From positions 1,250,023 to 1,314,022 of the forward strand of contig NZ_QUNH01000001.1 in assembly GCF_003387355.1 (NCBI RefSeq): a DNA stretch of 64,000 nt. The letters run 5' to 3'. Below the pieces are notes generated by a model that searched no databases, had not been told where the DNA came from, and worked only from the letters and a program-made list of their open reading frames with translations. The position numbers and the translations under genes are program-made. Each line of letters begins with the position of its first letter. Positions within the stretch are counted from its first letter, which is position 1. The DNA is from Winogradskyella sediminis. Lineage in GTDB: Bacteria; Bacteroidota; Bacteroidia; Flavobacteriales; Flavobacteriaceae. This document shows, one piece after another, positions 17,542 to 26,277 of this stretch.

Positions 17542-18924
17542 ATGGGTAAAACATTATTTGATAAAGTTTGGGATTCACATGTGGTCAGTACAATTGAGAA
17601 TGGGCCACAAATTCTTTATATTGACAAGCATTTAATACATGAGGTTACGAGTCCACAAGCTTTTAATGAGTTAGAAGATCGTGGAATTCCTATTTTTAGG
17701 CCGAACCAAATTGTTGCTACGGCAGATCATAATACTCCGACGATGCATCAAGATCAACCGATACGAGATGCTTTATCTAGAAAACAACTAGAGCAATTAT
17801 CAGAAAATTGTGAAAAAAATAATATAACACTATACCAATTAGGACATAAATATAACGGAATTGTGCATGTAATGGCTCCAGAGTTAGGTGTGACGCAACC
17901 AGGCTTAACCATGGTCTGCGGTGATAGTCATACGTCAACACATGGTGCGTTCGGAGCCATTGCTTTTGGTATTGGTACCAGTCAGGTTGCACAGGTTTTT
18001 GCTAGTCAATGCTTGTTGCTTACCAAGCCCAAAAGTCTTAGAGTGACCGTAAATGGGAAATTGAAAAAAGGAGTGCTTCCTAAAGATGTCATTTTATATA
18101 TCATTTCAAAATTAGGAACTAATTCTGGTACCGGTTATTTCTGTGAGTATGCAGGAAATGTTTTTGAAGAAATGAGCATGGAAGGTCGTATGACTGTTTG
18201 TAATATGAGCATAGAAATGGGAGCGCGAGGAGGTATGATAGCGCCAGATGATACTACTTTTGAATATGTAAAAGGAAGGCAATTTGCGCCAAAAGGTGAA
18301 GCTTTTGATAAGAAAGTGGCTTACTGGAAAACTCTGCCAACCGATAGTGATGCCACATTTGATAAGGAATACAGTTTTGATGCCGAAGATATTGAGCCTA
18401 TGATTACCTACGGCACAAATCCAGGTATGGGTATTAAAATTTCTGAAACAATTCCAGTAGATGAAAATCCGTCGTTTAAAAAATCTTTAGCCTATATGGA
18501 TTTTGAAGCTGGCGAAAGTCTAATTAATAAGCCTATTAATTTTGTATTTATAGGGAGTTGTACAAATTCTAGAATTGAAGATTTTAGAGTGGCAGCAAAT
18601 TATATTAAAGGAAAACGAAAAGCCGATAATGTTACGGCTTGGTTAGTGCCAGGTAGTAAGCAAGTAGAATCTCAAATTATAGAAGAAGGCTTGAAATCTA
18701 TTTTTGATGATGCAGGGTTTGAATTGCGTCAGCCAGGTTGTTCGGCATGTTTAGCCATGAATGACGATAAGATACCGCAAGGGGAATATTGTGTGTCTAC
18801 TTCAAATCGTAATTTTGAAGGACGTCAAGGACAGGGTTCTAGAACCATTTTGGCAAGTCCGCTTGTGGCAGCAGCAACCGCTGTAGAAGGTAAAATTATA
18901 GATATTTCAAAGCAATTAAATTAA
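17542..18924 (+). CDS. leuC: 3-isopropylmalate dehydratase large subunit
   Basis: A 460-residue aconitase-superfamily subunit. It has [24 protein letters not shown] and the Fe-S cysteines in [11 protein letters not shown] and PGCSACLAM. Its ATG directly follows the leuA stop codon without a spacer, indicating translational coupling. It acts with LeuD to isomerise 2- to 3-isopropylmalate. Confidence 0.96.
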   Translation: MGKTLFDKVWDSHVVSTIENGPQILYIDKHLIHEVTSPQAFNELEDRGIPIFRPNQIVATADHNTPTMHQDQPIRDALSRKQLEQLSENCEKNNITLYQLGHKYNGIVHVMAPELGVTQPGLTMVCGDSHTSTHGAFGAIAFGIGTSQVAQVFASQCLLLTKPKSLRVTVNGKLKKGVLPKDVILYIISKLGTNSGTGYFCEYAGNVFEEMSMEGRMTVCNMSIEMGARGGMIAPDDTTFEYVKGRQFAPKGEAFDKKVAYWKTLPTDSDATFDKEYSFDAEDIEPMITYGTNPGMGIKISETIPVDENPSFKKSLAYMDFEAGESLINKPINFVFIGSCTNSRIEDFRVAANYIKGKRKADNVTAWLVPGSKQVESQIIEEGLKSIFDDAGFELRQPGCSACLAMNDDKIPQGEYCVSTSNRNFEGRQGQGSRTILASPLVAAATAVEGKIIDISKQLN

Positions 18925-19514
18925 TGGAAAAGTTTACAACATTACAATCAAAAGGCATTCCGTTAAATATTGAGAATGTAGATACTGATCAAATCATACC
19001 AGCACGTTTTTTAAAAGCAACGGATAGAAAAGGATTTGGAGACAATGTTTTTAGGGACTGGAGATATCAGAAGGACGGCACAGTTAACACAGATTTTGTG
19101 TTAAACGACTCACGGTATTCCGGAAGTATTTTGGTTGCTGGCGATAATTTTGGTTGCGGTTCTAGTAGAGAGCATGCGGCTTGGGCTATTACAGGATATG
19201 GTTTTAAAGTCGTGGTTTCAAGTTTTTTTGCAGACATATTTAAGGGAAATGCCCTTAATAATGGGTTGTTGCCTGTGCAGGTTTCGGCAGACTTTTTAAG
19301 TGACTTAATGCAAGCTATTGTGTCTAATCCAGAGACGGAATTAGTAGTTGATCTCGAAAACCAAAACATTTCGGTAAAAGGTTTGGGCTTAAGCGAAAAT
19401 TTTGACATTGATCCCTATAAAAAAACTTGCATGATTAATGGTTATGATGATATCGACTACCTCATTAATAACAAAGTACAAATAGAAGCTTTTGAAGCTC
19501 AAAAAATATACTAA
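18924..19514 (+). CDS. leuD: 3-isopropylmalate dehydratase small subunit
   Basis: A 196-residue swivel-domain subunit with [14 protein letters not shown] near the N-terminus and the substrate-binding [12 protein letters not shown] loop. The start codon overlaps the leuC stop by one base (TAATG), giving a 1:1 coupled pair. The length is as usual for bacterial LeuD. Confidence 0.96.
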   Translation: MEKFTTLQSKGIPLNIENVDTDQIIPARFLKATDRKGFGDNVFRDWRYQKDGTVNTDFVLNDSRYSGSILVAGDNFGCGSSREHAAWAITGYGFKVVVSSFFADIFKGNALNNGLLPVQVSADFLSDLMQAIVSNPETELVVDLENQNISVKGLGLSENFDIDPYKKTCMINGYDDIDYLINNKVQIEAFEAQKIY

Positions 19515-19564
19515 TTAACAAACGTAAAAGTTCCGTTTGGATTCGGAAATCATAATTTTTTTCA

Positions 19565-20683
19565 ATGAAATTAAATATAGCAGTATTACCAGGAGATGGT
19601 ATTGGTCCAGAAGTCACAAATCAAGCTATAAAAGCTTTAAAAGCAATTGCTTCAGAATTTAATCATAATTTTAAATTTACAACTGCAGATGTTGGTGCTG
19701 TTGCAATAGATAAGCATAATAATGCGTTGCCAGATGCAACATTAGACTTGTGTAAAAATACAGATGCAATTCTATTTGGAGCGATTGGAGATCCTAAATA
19801 CGACAATAATCCTGCGGCAAAAGTAAGGCCAGAACAAGGTTTGCTTAAACTGCGTAAGGAGTTGGGGTTGTATGCTAATATAAGACCTGTTAAAGCTTAT
19901 ACGAGCTTGTTGGAGAAATCTCCTTTAAAAAAACATATCATCCAAGGTACTGATATTTCTATTTATAGAGAATTAACTGGCGGCATTTATTTTGGCGAAA
20001 AGCAATTATCTGAAGATGGAAATGAAGCCTCAGATTTATGTCGTTATTCACGTGAAGAAATAGAACGTATAGCGCACTTGGCCTTCGTTGCAGCAGAGCA
20101 TAGAAATCATAAAGTTACTTTAGTAGATAAAGCAAATGTTTTAGAAACCTCCAGGCTTTGGAGAGCGGTAGTAAAAGAAGTTGCTCAACAATATCAAGAG
20201 GTTACACTCGACTTTTTGTTTGTAGACAATGCAGCGATGCAAATGATATTAAACCCAAAACAGTTTGATGTGATCTTAACCGAAAACATGTTTGGAGATA
20301 TTATTAGTGATGAAGCTAGTGTTATCGGAGGTTCTATAGGGTTGTTGGCTTCGGCTTCTGTAGGAGATAAATATGCGATGTTTGAGCCTATTCATGGTTC
20401 TTATCCACAGGCCGCTGATAAAGGTATTGCTAATCCTATTGCATCCATTTTATCTGCTGCTATGTTGTTGAGTCATTTTGATTTATATAATGAAGCAGAA
20501 TTAATTAGGTTAGCTGTAGAAAAATCATTAAAATTAAACATCACAACACCAGATATAAATTCGGTGGTAAATACGGTGACAACCTCTAATGTTGGTGATT
20601 TTATTGAAGATTTTATCTACAATCCAAAAGATACTAATCTCAATTTTAAGAATATCCATTTAGGGCAGTCCACTATAATATAA
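19565..20683 (+). CDS. leuB: 3-isopropylmalate dehydrogenase
   Basis: A 372-residue isocitrate/isopropylmalate dehydrogenase family protein. It starts AVLPGDGIGPEVT, has GAIGDPKYD (about residues 73-81), RPEQGLLKLRKELGLYANIRP for substrate binding, DKANVLETSRLWR, and NMFGDIISDEASVIGGSIGLL with the metal-binding Asp residues. It catalyses oxidative decarboxylation of 3-isopropylmalate with NAD. It lies 50 bases after leuD and 10 bases before ppc. Confidence 0.96.
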   Translation: MKLNIAVLPGDGIGPEVTNQAIKALKAIASEFNHNFKFTTADVGAVAIDKHNNALPDATLDLCKNTDAILFGAIGDPKYDNNPAAKVRPEQGLLKLRKELGLYANIRPVKAYTSLLEKSPLKKHIIQGTDISIYRELTGGIYFGEKQLSEDGNEASDLCRYSREEIERIAHLAFVAAEHRNHKVTLVDKANVLETSRLWRAVVKEVAQQYQEVTLDFLFVDNAAMQMILNPKQFDVILTENMFGDIISDEASVIGGSIGLLASASVGDKYAMFEPIHGSYPQAADKGIANPIASILSAAMLLSHFDLYNEAELIRLAVEKSLKLNITTPDINSVVNTVTTSNVGDFIEDFIYNPKDTNLNFKNIHLGQSTII

Positions 20684-20693
20684 TTTTAAGATA

Positions 20694-23273
20694 ATGCCTA
20701 CACAACCAAAATTAACACGATTCAATCAAAATGTATTATCTAAGTATCAGATATACAACAGTATATTTATGACTTTGCCTTTTGATGCCGTTACAAAAAC
20801 AGGAGCGCTTTTACCTTTGTTTCATGAAACTTGTCAAAAAGGATTTGCAAATAAAGATACTCCCACAGCAATAGTAGATTCATTTTTTAAGAAATATCAA
20901 GCAAGGCGATCTTCTGAAAGTCAGGTGAATTTGTTGTTTCGATTTATTCAATATATCGAAAGACAAGTTGTTTTATTCGATGCCATTGAAGATGCTGCTT
21001 TTCCTATAGTTAATAATATGGATGGTATTGGGACTTTGCGAAGCTTGAAGGAAACCGTCTCTGCAGATAATAAGTTAGAAACGCTTCGAAAATATTTAGA
21101 AGAATTTAAAGTTAGAATTGTTTTAACAGCGCATCCTACACAATTTTATCCAGGTTCAGTTCTGGGGATTATTACTGATTTAACGGAAGCAATTCGTGAA
21201 AATGATTTATTAAAAATTAATGACCTTTTAGCGCAATTAGGAAAAACACCATTTTTTAAGCACAAGAAACCCACACCTTTTGATGAGGCTGTGAGTCTCA
21301 TATGGTATTTAGAAAATGTGTTTTATAAATCCTTTGGTAGTATATACGATTATATTCAACAGAATATATTTGATGGTGAACCTATTGATAACGATATTAT
21401 TAATGTAGGTTTTTGGCCAGGAGGAGATAGAGACGGAAATCCTTTTGTGACTCCAGAAATTACATTAAAAGTTGCAGATCGTTTAAGGCTTTCAATTATT
21501 AAAAACTATTATAGAAATGTAAGACAGTTGAAGCGAAAATTAACATTTCAAGGTGTTGAGGATCGTATGATTAATTTGGAACGAGAACTATATAGTATCA
21601 TAACTAATGAGCCATCCGATTTAACTTTGGCATATTTTGTTTCAGAATTAAAAGCTGTGAAGCAAATCATTATCGATAAGCATCAGTCTTTATACGTTGA
21701 TGAGCTCAATAGTTTAATTAACAAAACGCATTTATTTGGATTTCACTTTGCAAATTTAGATATCAGACAAGATAGCCGCAAGCACGCGCAATTTTTTAAT
21801 GATATGGTGAATGCGTTAATTGAGAGTGGTAGTGAGGTTTTTCCTAACAATTATCACGATTTATCAGAAAGTGAGCAAATTAAAGTTCTCTCTAAAGTAA
21901 AAGGATCTGTTAATTTGTCTTTAATTAAGGATGAAGAAACATTAAAAGCTTTAGAAACCATAAAAGCTATAAAAACAATTCAGGAAACAAATGGTGAACA
22001 GGCAGCTAATCGCTATATTATAAGTAATAATCAATCAACGTTGCATGTTATGCAATTATTTGCGATGCTAAAATTAGTGGCGTTTCACGAAGATTTAACT
22101 GTAGATATTGGGCCGTTGTTTGAAACCATAACTGATTTAGAAAATGCACCGCAGGTAATGGAAGAGTTGTATACAAATCCTGATTATGCGAAACATTTAA
22201 AATCTAGAGGAAATAAACAGACTATTATGCTTGGTTTTAGTGATGGGACTAAAGATGGTGGTTATCTAATGGCAAATTGGGCAATTTATCAGGCTAAGGA
22301 AAACTTAACTAGGGTGTCCAGAGCGCATGGAATTAAGGTCATTTTCTTTGATGGTCGTGGTGGGCCACCAGCACGAGGTGGAGGAAAAACACATAACTTT
22401 TATGCTTCTCTAGGTCCTACTATAGAAGATGAAGAAGTGCAATTAACGATTCAAGGTCAGACCATAAGTTCTAATTTCGGTACTTTAGAGTCTTCTCAAT
22501 ATAACTTAGAACAATTAATTAGTTCTGGTATTGGTAATAGTTTAAGTGATGTGGATTTAAAAATGCAGCCCGAAAACAGAGAGGTTATGACCGATTTGGC
22601 AAAGCGTAGTTACGAGGCGTATGCGGCTTTTAAAGCACATCCTAAATTTATCTCTTATTTAGAGCATATGAGTACGCTTAAGTATTATGCGAAAACAAAT
22701 ATTGGAAGTCGACCATCTAAAAGAGGTAAATCGGAAGGGTTGGTTTTTGAAGATTTAAGAGCTATTCCTTTTGTAGGTTCTTGGAGTCAATTAAAACAAA
22801 ATGTACCTGGTTTTTTTGGAGTGGGTACGGCATTAAAGCATTATGAAGACATTGGAGAATTTGATAAGGCACAACATTTGTTTAAAACTTCGAGTTTCTT
22901 TAAGACTTTAATTGAAAACAGTATGATGTCTTTATCAAAATCATTTTTTGATTTAACACGTTATATGTCTGAAGATGAAGAATACGGTGAATTTTGGAAC
23001 CTGATTTATGAGGAGTACGAAACTTCTAAACGTCTAATTTTAAAACTTACGGGTTATAAGGAACTAATGGAGGAGGAGCCTTCGGGTAAAGCTTCGATAG
23101 CTGTTAGAGAATCTATTGTATTACCTTTATTAACAATTCAACAGTATGCTTTAAAAAAGATTCAAGAGCTTGAAAAAGCAGAGGTGCGCGATGAAGCACA
23201 GATTAAGATTTTTGAAAAAATGGTAACCAGATCATTATTTGGTAATATTAATGCCAGTCGTAATTCTGCATAA
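20694..23273 (+). CDS. ppc: phosphoenolpyruvate carboxylase
   Basis: An 859-residue PEPC. It shows VLTAHPTQFYPGS (catalytic His), GGDRDGNPFVT, LGFSDGTKDGGY and FFDGRGGPPARGGG, the signatures for bicarbonate and PEP handling. It is shorter than the E. coli enzyme and ends NASRNSA instead of the usual RNTG, so the invariant C-terminal Gly carboxylate is replaced; this may be lineage-typical. It makes oxaloacetate, feeding aspartate-family and glutamate synthesis. Only 10 bases separate it from leuB, so it is co-transcribed with the leucine genes, and a strong terminator follows. Confidence 0.93.
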   Translation: MPTQPKLTRFNQNVLSKYQIYNSIFMTLPFDAVTKTGALLPLFHETCQKGFANKDTPTAIVDSFFKKYQARRSSESQVNLLFRFIQYIERQVVLFDAIEDAAFPIVNNMDGIGTLRSLKETVSADNKLETLRKYLEEFKVRIVLTAHPTQFYPGSVLGIITDLTEAIRENDLLKINDLLAQLGKTPFFKHKKPTPFDEAVSLIWYLENVFYKSFGSIYDYIQQNIFDGEPIDNDIINVGFWPGGDRDGNPFVTPEITLKVADRLRLSIIKNYYRNVRQLKRKLTFQGVEDRMINLERELYSIITNEPSDLTLAYFVSELKAVKQIIIDKHQSLYVDELNSLINKTHLFGFHFANLDIRQDSRKHAQFFNDMVNALIESGSEVFPNNYHDLSESEQIKVLSKVKGSVNLSLIKDEETLKALETIKAIKTIQETNGEQAANRYIISNNQSTLHVMQLFAMLKLVAFHEDLTVDIGPLFETITDLENAPQVMEELYTNPDYAKHLKSRGNKQTIMLGFSDGTKDGGYLMANWAIYQAKENLTRVSRAHGIKVIFFDGRGGPPARGGGKTHNFYASLGPTIEDEEVQLTIQGQTISSNFGTLESSQYNLEQLISSGIGNSLSDVDLKMQPENREVMTDLAKRSYEAYAAFKAHPKFISYLEHMSTLKYYAKTNIGSRPSKRGKSEGLVFEDLRAIPFVGSWSQLKQNVPGFFGVGTALKHYEDIGEFDKAQHLFKTSSFFKTLIENSMMSLSKSFFDLTRYMSEDEEYGEFWNLIYEEYETSKRLILKLTGYKELMEEEPSGKASIAVRESIVLPLLTIQQYALKKIQELEKAEVRDEAQIKIFEKMVTRSLFGNINASRNSA

Positions 23274-23295
23274 AAAGCATTCGTTTTAGAAAATA

Positions 23296-23334
23296 AAAAT
23301 CCTCAGAAGTTGTTATTCTTCTGAGGATTTTTTT
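23296..23334 (+). terminator. Rho-independent terminator after ppc
   Basis: The stem AATCCTCAGAAG / CTTCTGAGGATT with a short TTGTTATT loop and a T7 tail begins about 23 bases after the ppc stop. It closes the leuACDB-ppc operon. Confidence 0.92.
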
Positions 23335-23365
23335 GTGCTGAATATTTAGATGTTATAAGTGATAA

Positions 23366-23399
23366 AGAAACCCTCGAAGGTTAGGCTTCGAAGGTTTCT
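23366..23399 (-). terminator. Rho-independent terminator after amt
   Basis: The long stem AGAAACCnTCGAAG / CTTCGAAGGTTTCT is followed on the minus strand by TTTATC, 52 bases beyond the amt stop. It faces the ppc terminator in a convergent gene pair. Confidence 0.85.
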
Positions 23400-23450
23400 A
23401 TTCTAACAACTAAATTAATTATCAATTTAAACTTAAATGAAAGAATTCAA

Positions 23451-24749
23451 TTATCTTTCTCTTTTTCCTGGGTAAGCAATTTCACCATGCTCAGAAAGGT
23501 CAAGTCCAACTAGTTCTTCTTCTTCGCTTACTCTTAGGCCCATTGTAGATTTTAAAATTTTCAAAACAATAAAAGATAAAACAACAGCCCAAACACCATA
23601 AGCTAAAGCTCCTGTAGCTTGTGCACCTAATTGGCTAAATCCACCTCCGTTAAATAATCCAATTCCTGTATCTCCGTCAATGCCCCAAAGACCAATTACA
23701 ATTGTTCCCCATACACCTGCAACGCCGTGTACAGATGCGGCTCCGATAGCGTCATCAATCTTTAATTTTTTCTCAATAAACTCAATTGAGAATACAACAA
23801 TGATACCGCCAATAAGACCGGCTAAAAGAGCTCCTCCAGCAGACATGTTTCCGCAGCCAGCAGTAATACTTACTAAACCAGCTAAGGCACCGTTTAAAGT
23901 TTGTGGTAGATTGGGTTTTCCGTACCAGATCCAGGTGGTAATTAGGGCGCCAAGACCACCAGCAGCAGCAGCTAAATTTGTAACCAATACTACATTTGAA
24001 GCGGCAACAGCATCGTCACCTCCCCAAGCGAGTTGAGAACCTCCGTTAAATCCGAACCATCCTAACCAAAGGACAAAAACACCTAAGGTTGCTAAAATTT
24101 GGTTGTGACCTGGAATTGGCATTACTTTTCCGTCTATAAACTTTCCAATACGAGGACCTACCATGTAAGCGGCTACTAAAGCTGCCCATCCACCTACAGA
24201 GTGAACTATTGAAGATCCTGCAAAGTCAATAAAACCAAGTTCTGTTAACCATCCAGAGCCCTGCCATTGCCATCCGCCAGCAATAGGATAAATTAAAGCA
24301 GTCATTATAATTGAGAAAATAGCATAGGTTGAGTATTTTGTTCTACCTGCAATTGCTCCAGATACGATAGTGGCAGCTGTTGCAGCAAACATAGTTTGGA
24401 ATAGTAAGTCGGCTCCTTCACCTTGCATTAGGCCACTCCAGAAAAACCATCCGTTTGAAGTGTCACCATACATTAAAGAATAGCCTACAAACCAATAGGT
24501 TAATGAGCCTACACAGATGTCGAGTAGGTTTTTCATTGCGATATTAGCTGCATTTTTAGAACGTGTCATGCCAGTTTCAACAAGTGTAAATCCAGCTTGC
24601 ATAAAGAACACTAGGATAGCGGATAAGAGCATCCAAAGCATTCCCATGTCACCATTTACAGCTGCAACGGCTGCTTCAATTTCAGTAGGTTCTGCTGCGT
24701 CTTGTATTGCAGCTAGAGTTGGGAGTATAGTTAAAAAATTAGGTATCAT
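23451..24749 (-). CDS. amt: ammonium transporter
   Basis: A 432-residue Amt/MEP/Rh channel with about 11 membrane helices. It has FMQAGFTLVETGMTRSKNAANI near the N-terminus, GSSIVHSVGGWAALV (first pore His), WLGWFGFNGGSQL and the second pore His in AASVHGVAGVWGTI. It moves ammonium across the inner membrane. The gene follows a porin gene by 28 bases, and the pair diverges from gltBD. No glnK/PII gene is next to it, which differs from the common glnK-amtB pairing. Confidence 0.95.
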   Translation of the reverse strand: MIPNFLTILPTLAAIQDAAEPTEIEAAVAAVNGDMGMLWMLLSAILVFFMQAGFTLVETGMTRSKNAANIAMKNLLDICVGSLTYWFVGYSLMYGDTSNGWFFWSGLMQGEGADLLFQTMFAATAATIVSGAIAGRTKYSTYAIFSIIMTALIYPIAGGWQWQGSGWLTELGFIDFAGSSIVHSVGGWAALVAAYMVGPRIGKFIDGKVMPIPGHNQILATLGVFVLWLGWFGFNGGSQLAWGGDDAVAASNVVLVTNLAAAAGGLGALITTWIWYGKPNLPQTLNGALAGLVSITAGCGNMSAGGALLAGLIGGIIVVFSIEFIEKKLKIDDAIGAASVHGVAGVWGTIVIGLWGIDGDTGIGLFNGGGFSQLGAQATGALAYGVWAVVLSFIVLKILKSTMGLRVSEEEELVGLDLSEHGEIAYPGKRER

Positions 24750-24777
24750 ATGTAAAAGTATTAGTTAGTATTATGGT

Positions 24778-25836
24778 TTAGAACGTGTAGATTGCAGCCA
24801 AAGTAAATGCTTCTAAACTACTTGAGTCTTCACCATCAGCGTCAAAGTATGCGGCATCATTATTACTCCAAGAATCTAATCTCACTTCTGGTTTAATAAT
24901 TAAGTTACTGTCTACTATGTAGCTTCCTGTTACTGTAAGGCCGATAACGCTAGGTAAATCATCTCCTTCTTCTGCGTGGAATCCGTAATATTCCCCTCTT
25001 AATCCAAGTGCAAATTCTTCAGATAGTGTGTATTGTGGATATAGAGCTGCTCCGTAAAAGCCATTTTCAAAATCATCACTAAGTACTGCTCCTTCGTCAT
25101 CGTAGTAATAAGAAGATGTTTGGTAAGCAGCGTTAATTCCTAAGAAGAAATCATCAGAAAGATCAAAACCACCTGTGTAATCAATTTCAAACCCTAAGCC
25201 AGCATTGGCTCCACTGTCGTAGTATAAGTTGAGGTATTGTCCTTTGTATCCGAGTTGCGCTCCAAAAGAATATTCACCAGTTGTAGAGGTGTCGTTGGTG
25301 TCCCAAGGATTCATAACAGCTAACATTAAGCTAAAATCGTCAGATATAGCAAAATCTGCTTTTAGTCCCATGTGAGAGAATGGTCCACTAGAGAACAAGT
25401 AAGATGTGCTATAGTTAAAGTTTGCTGCAGGAGCTATAACTTCATAGCCTAAAAAGGTGTTAAAACGTCCCATGGTTAACGTAGTTGTTTCGGATACATT
25501 CCAATATACATAGGCTTGGTTGACTATGCCATCCACAATATCATTACTAAATGTTGCGCTTCCACCTCTTGGTCCTGTTACTAAATCGAGAACAGCTCCA
25601 ACTTTACCGCTTTCGTAACTAGCAATTAGGTTACCCATACCTAAGGCAAATCCTGTTTGGTCGGCGAAGGCGGTCCCAAAAGATTGTCCGGAATCATCAG
25701 AAGCAGTGAGGTAGGTTTGGTAGTAGGCGTCAACGCTACCGCTAATAGTAAAAGATTTGGTTTCTTCGGTTTCTTCTTCTTGGGCAGTTAAGCCAAATGC
25801 AATAAAGAACAATGAAAGCGTAAGTAATTTTTTCAT
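24778..25836 (-). CDS. outer membrane porin (BBP2/OmpL-like beta-barrel) paired with amt
   Basis: A 352-residue outer membrane protein. A signal peptide (MKKLLTLSLFFIAFGLTAQ) precedes an acidic short linker and a run of alternating amphipathic beta strands ending in FTLAAIYTF, a C-terminal aromatic typical of barrels. The pattern, with SVDAYYQTYLTASDDS and MGRFNTFLGYEVIAPAANFNYS, matches the putative beta-barrel porin-2 family. Its position as first gene before amt suggests it lets ammonium or small amines into the periplasm, but the substrate is inferred only from context. Confidence 0.8.
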   Translation of the reverse strand: MKKLLTLSLFFIAFGLTAQEEETEETKSFTISGSVDAYYQTYLTASDDSGQSFGTAFADQTGFALGMGNLIASYESGKVGAVLDLVTGPRGGSATFSNDIVDGIVNQAYVYWNVSETTTLTMGRFNTFLGYEVIAPAANFNYSTSYLFSSGPFSHMGLKADFAISDDFSLMLAVMNPWDTNDTSTTGEYSFGAQLGYKGQYLNLYYDSGANAGLGFEIDYTGGFDLSDDFFLGINAAYQTSSYYYDDEGAVLSDDFENGFYGAALYPQYTLSEEFALGLRGEYYGFHAEEGDDLPSVIGLTVTGSYIVDSNLIIKPEVRLDSWSNNDAAYFDADGEDSSSLEAFTLAAIYTF

Positions 25837-25889
25837 AATAACGTGTTTAATAATAGTTAGTTCTGCTCAAATCTATATAATCTTTATTG

Positions 25890-25917
25890 ATACCCTCTAA
25901 ATTTTTGGGGTTAAAAT
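25890..25917. repeat. dyad repeat copy 1 (TACCC-TCTAAA...GGGTTAAAAT)
   Basis: ACCC and GGGT arms are spaced by 12 bases and followed by TAAAAT. It is near-identical to the second copy 53 bases further on. It is a candidate operator in the divergent nitrogen-assimilation promoter. Confidence 0.6.
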
Positions 25918-25942
25918 GAAATTTTTATGAATATTTAATTTT

Positions 25943-25969
25943 ATACCCTCTAAAATTTAGGGTTAAAAT
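25943..25969. repeat. dyad repeat copy 2 (ATACCCTCTAAA...AGGGTTAAAAT)
   Basis: ACCCT and AGGGT arms are spaced by nine bases around CTAAA-A-TTTAG. It starts 53 bases after copy 1, about five helical turns, so both would face the same side of the DNA. Confidence 0.6.
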
Positions 25970-26277
25970 TAAATATTGTGATTTTTTTATTATATCAATA
26001 ATTGGAATTTTTAAAAATTCATAAAAATTGCATAAAAAATGATTAAAATTTACTTCTTGGTTTAAGTTTTAGATGTTTTGTTAGTGAATAGATATTTTTG
26101 TTGCGTAATTCATATTGGCTATTCTTTAATAAAACACGTTATTATTGCAATATTTTCATTGAAAATGCACTTAACTATCGATATGGGAAAAGTGTTTCGT
26201 GTATTTTTTAAATCAATTTTTTGAATATATATTAGAGGAGTAATAAGGTGTAAAAACCTTGAAATTTTTTGTAAAAT

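Larger units (their letters stand above)
25837..26277. promoter_or_regulatory. divergent regulatory region between porin-amt and gltBD
   Basis: 441 bases, strongly AT-rich, without a gene. It contains two similar dyads (25890-25917 and 25943-25969) nearer the porin side, and the gltB leader with GTAAAAACCTTG just before the ATG. No clear RNA terminator or riboswitch is visible. Promoters for both nitrogen-assimilation units must lie here. Confidence 0.6.
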
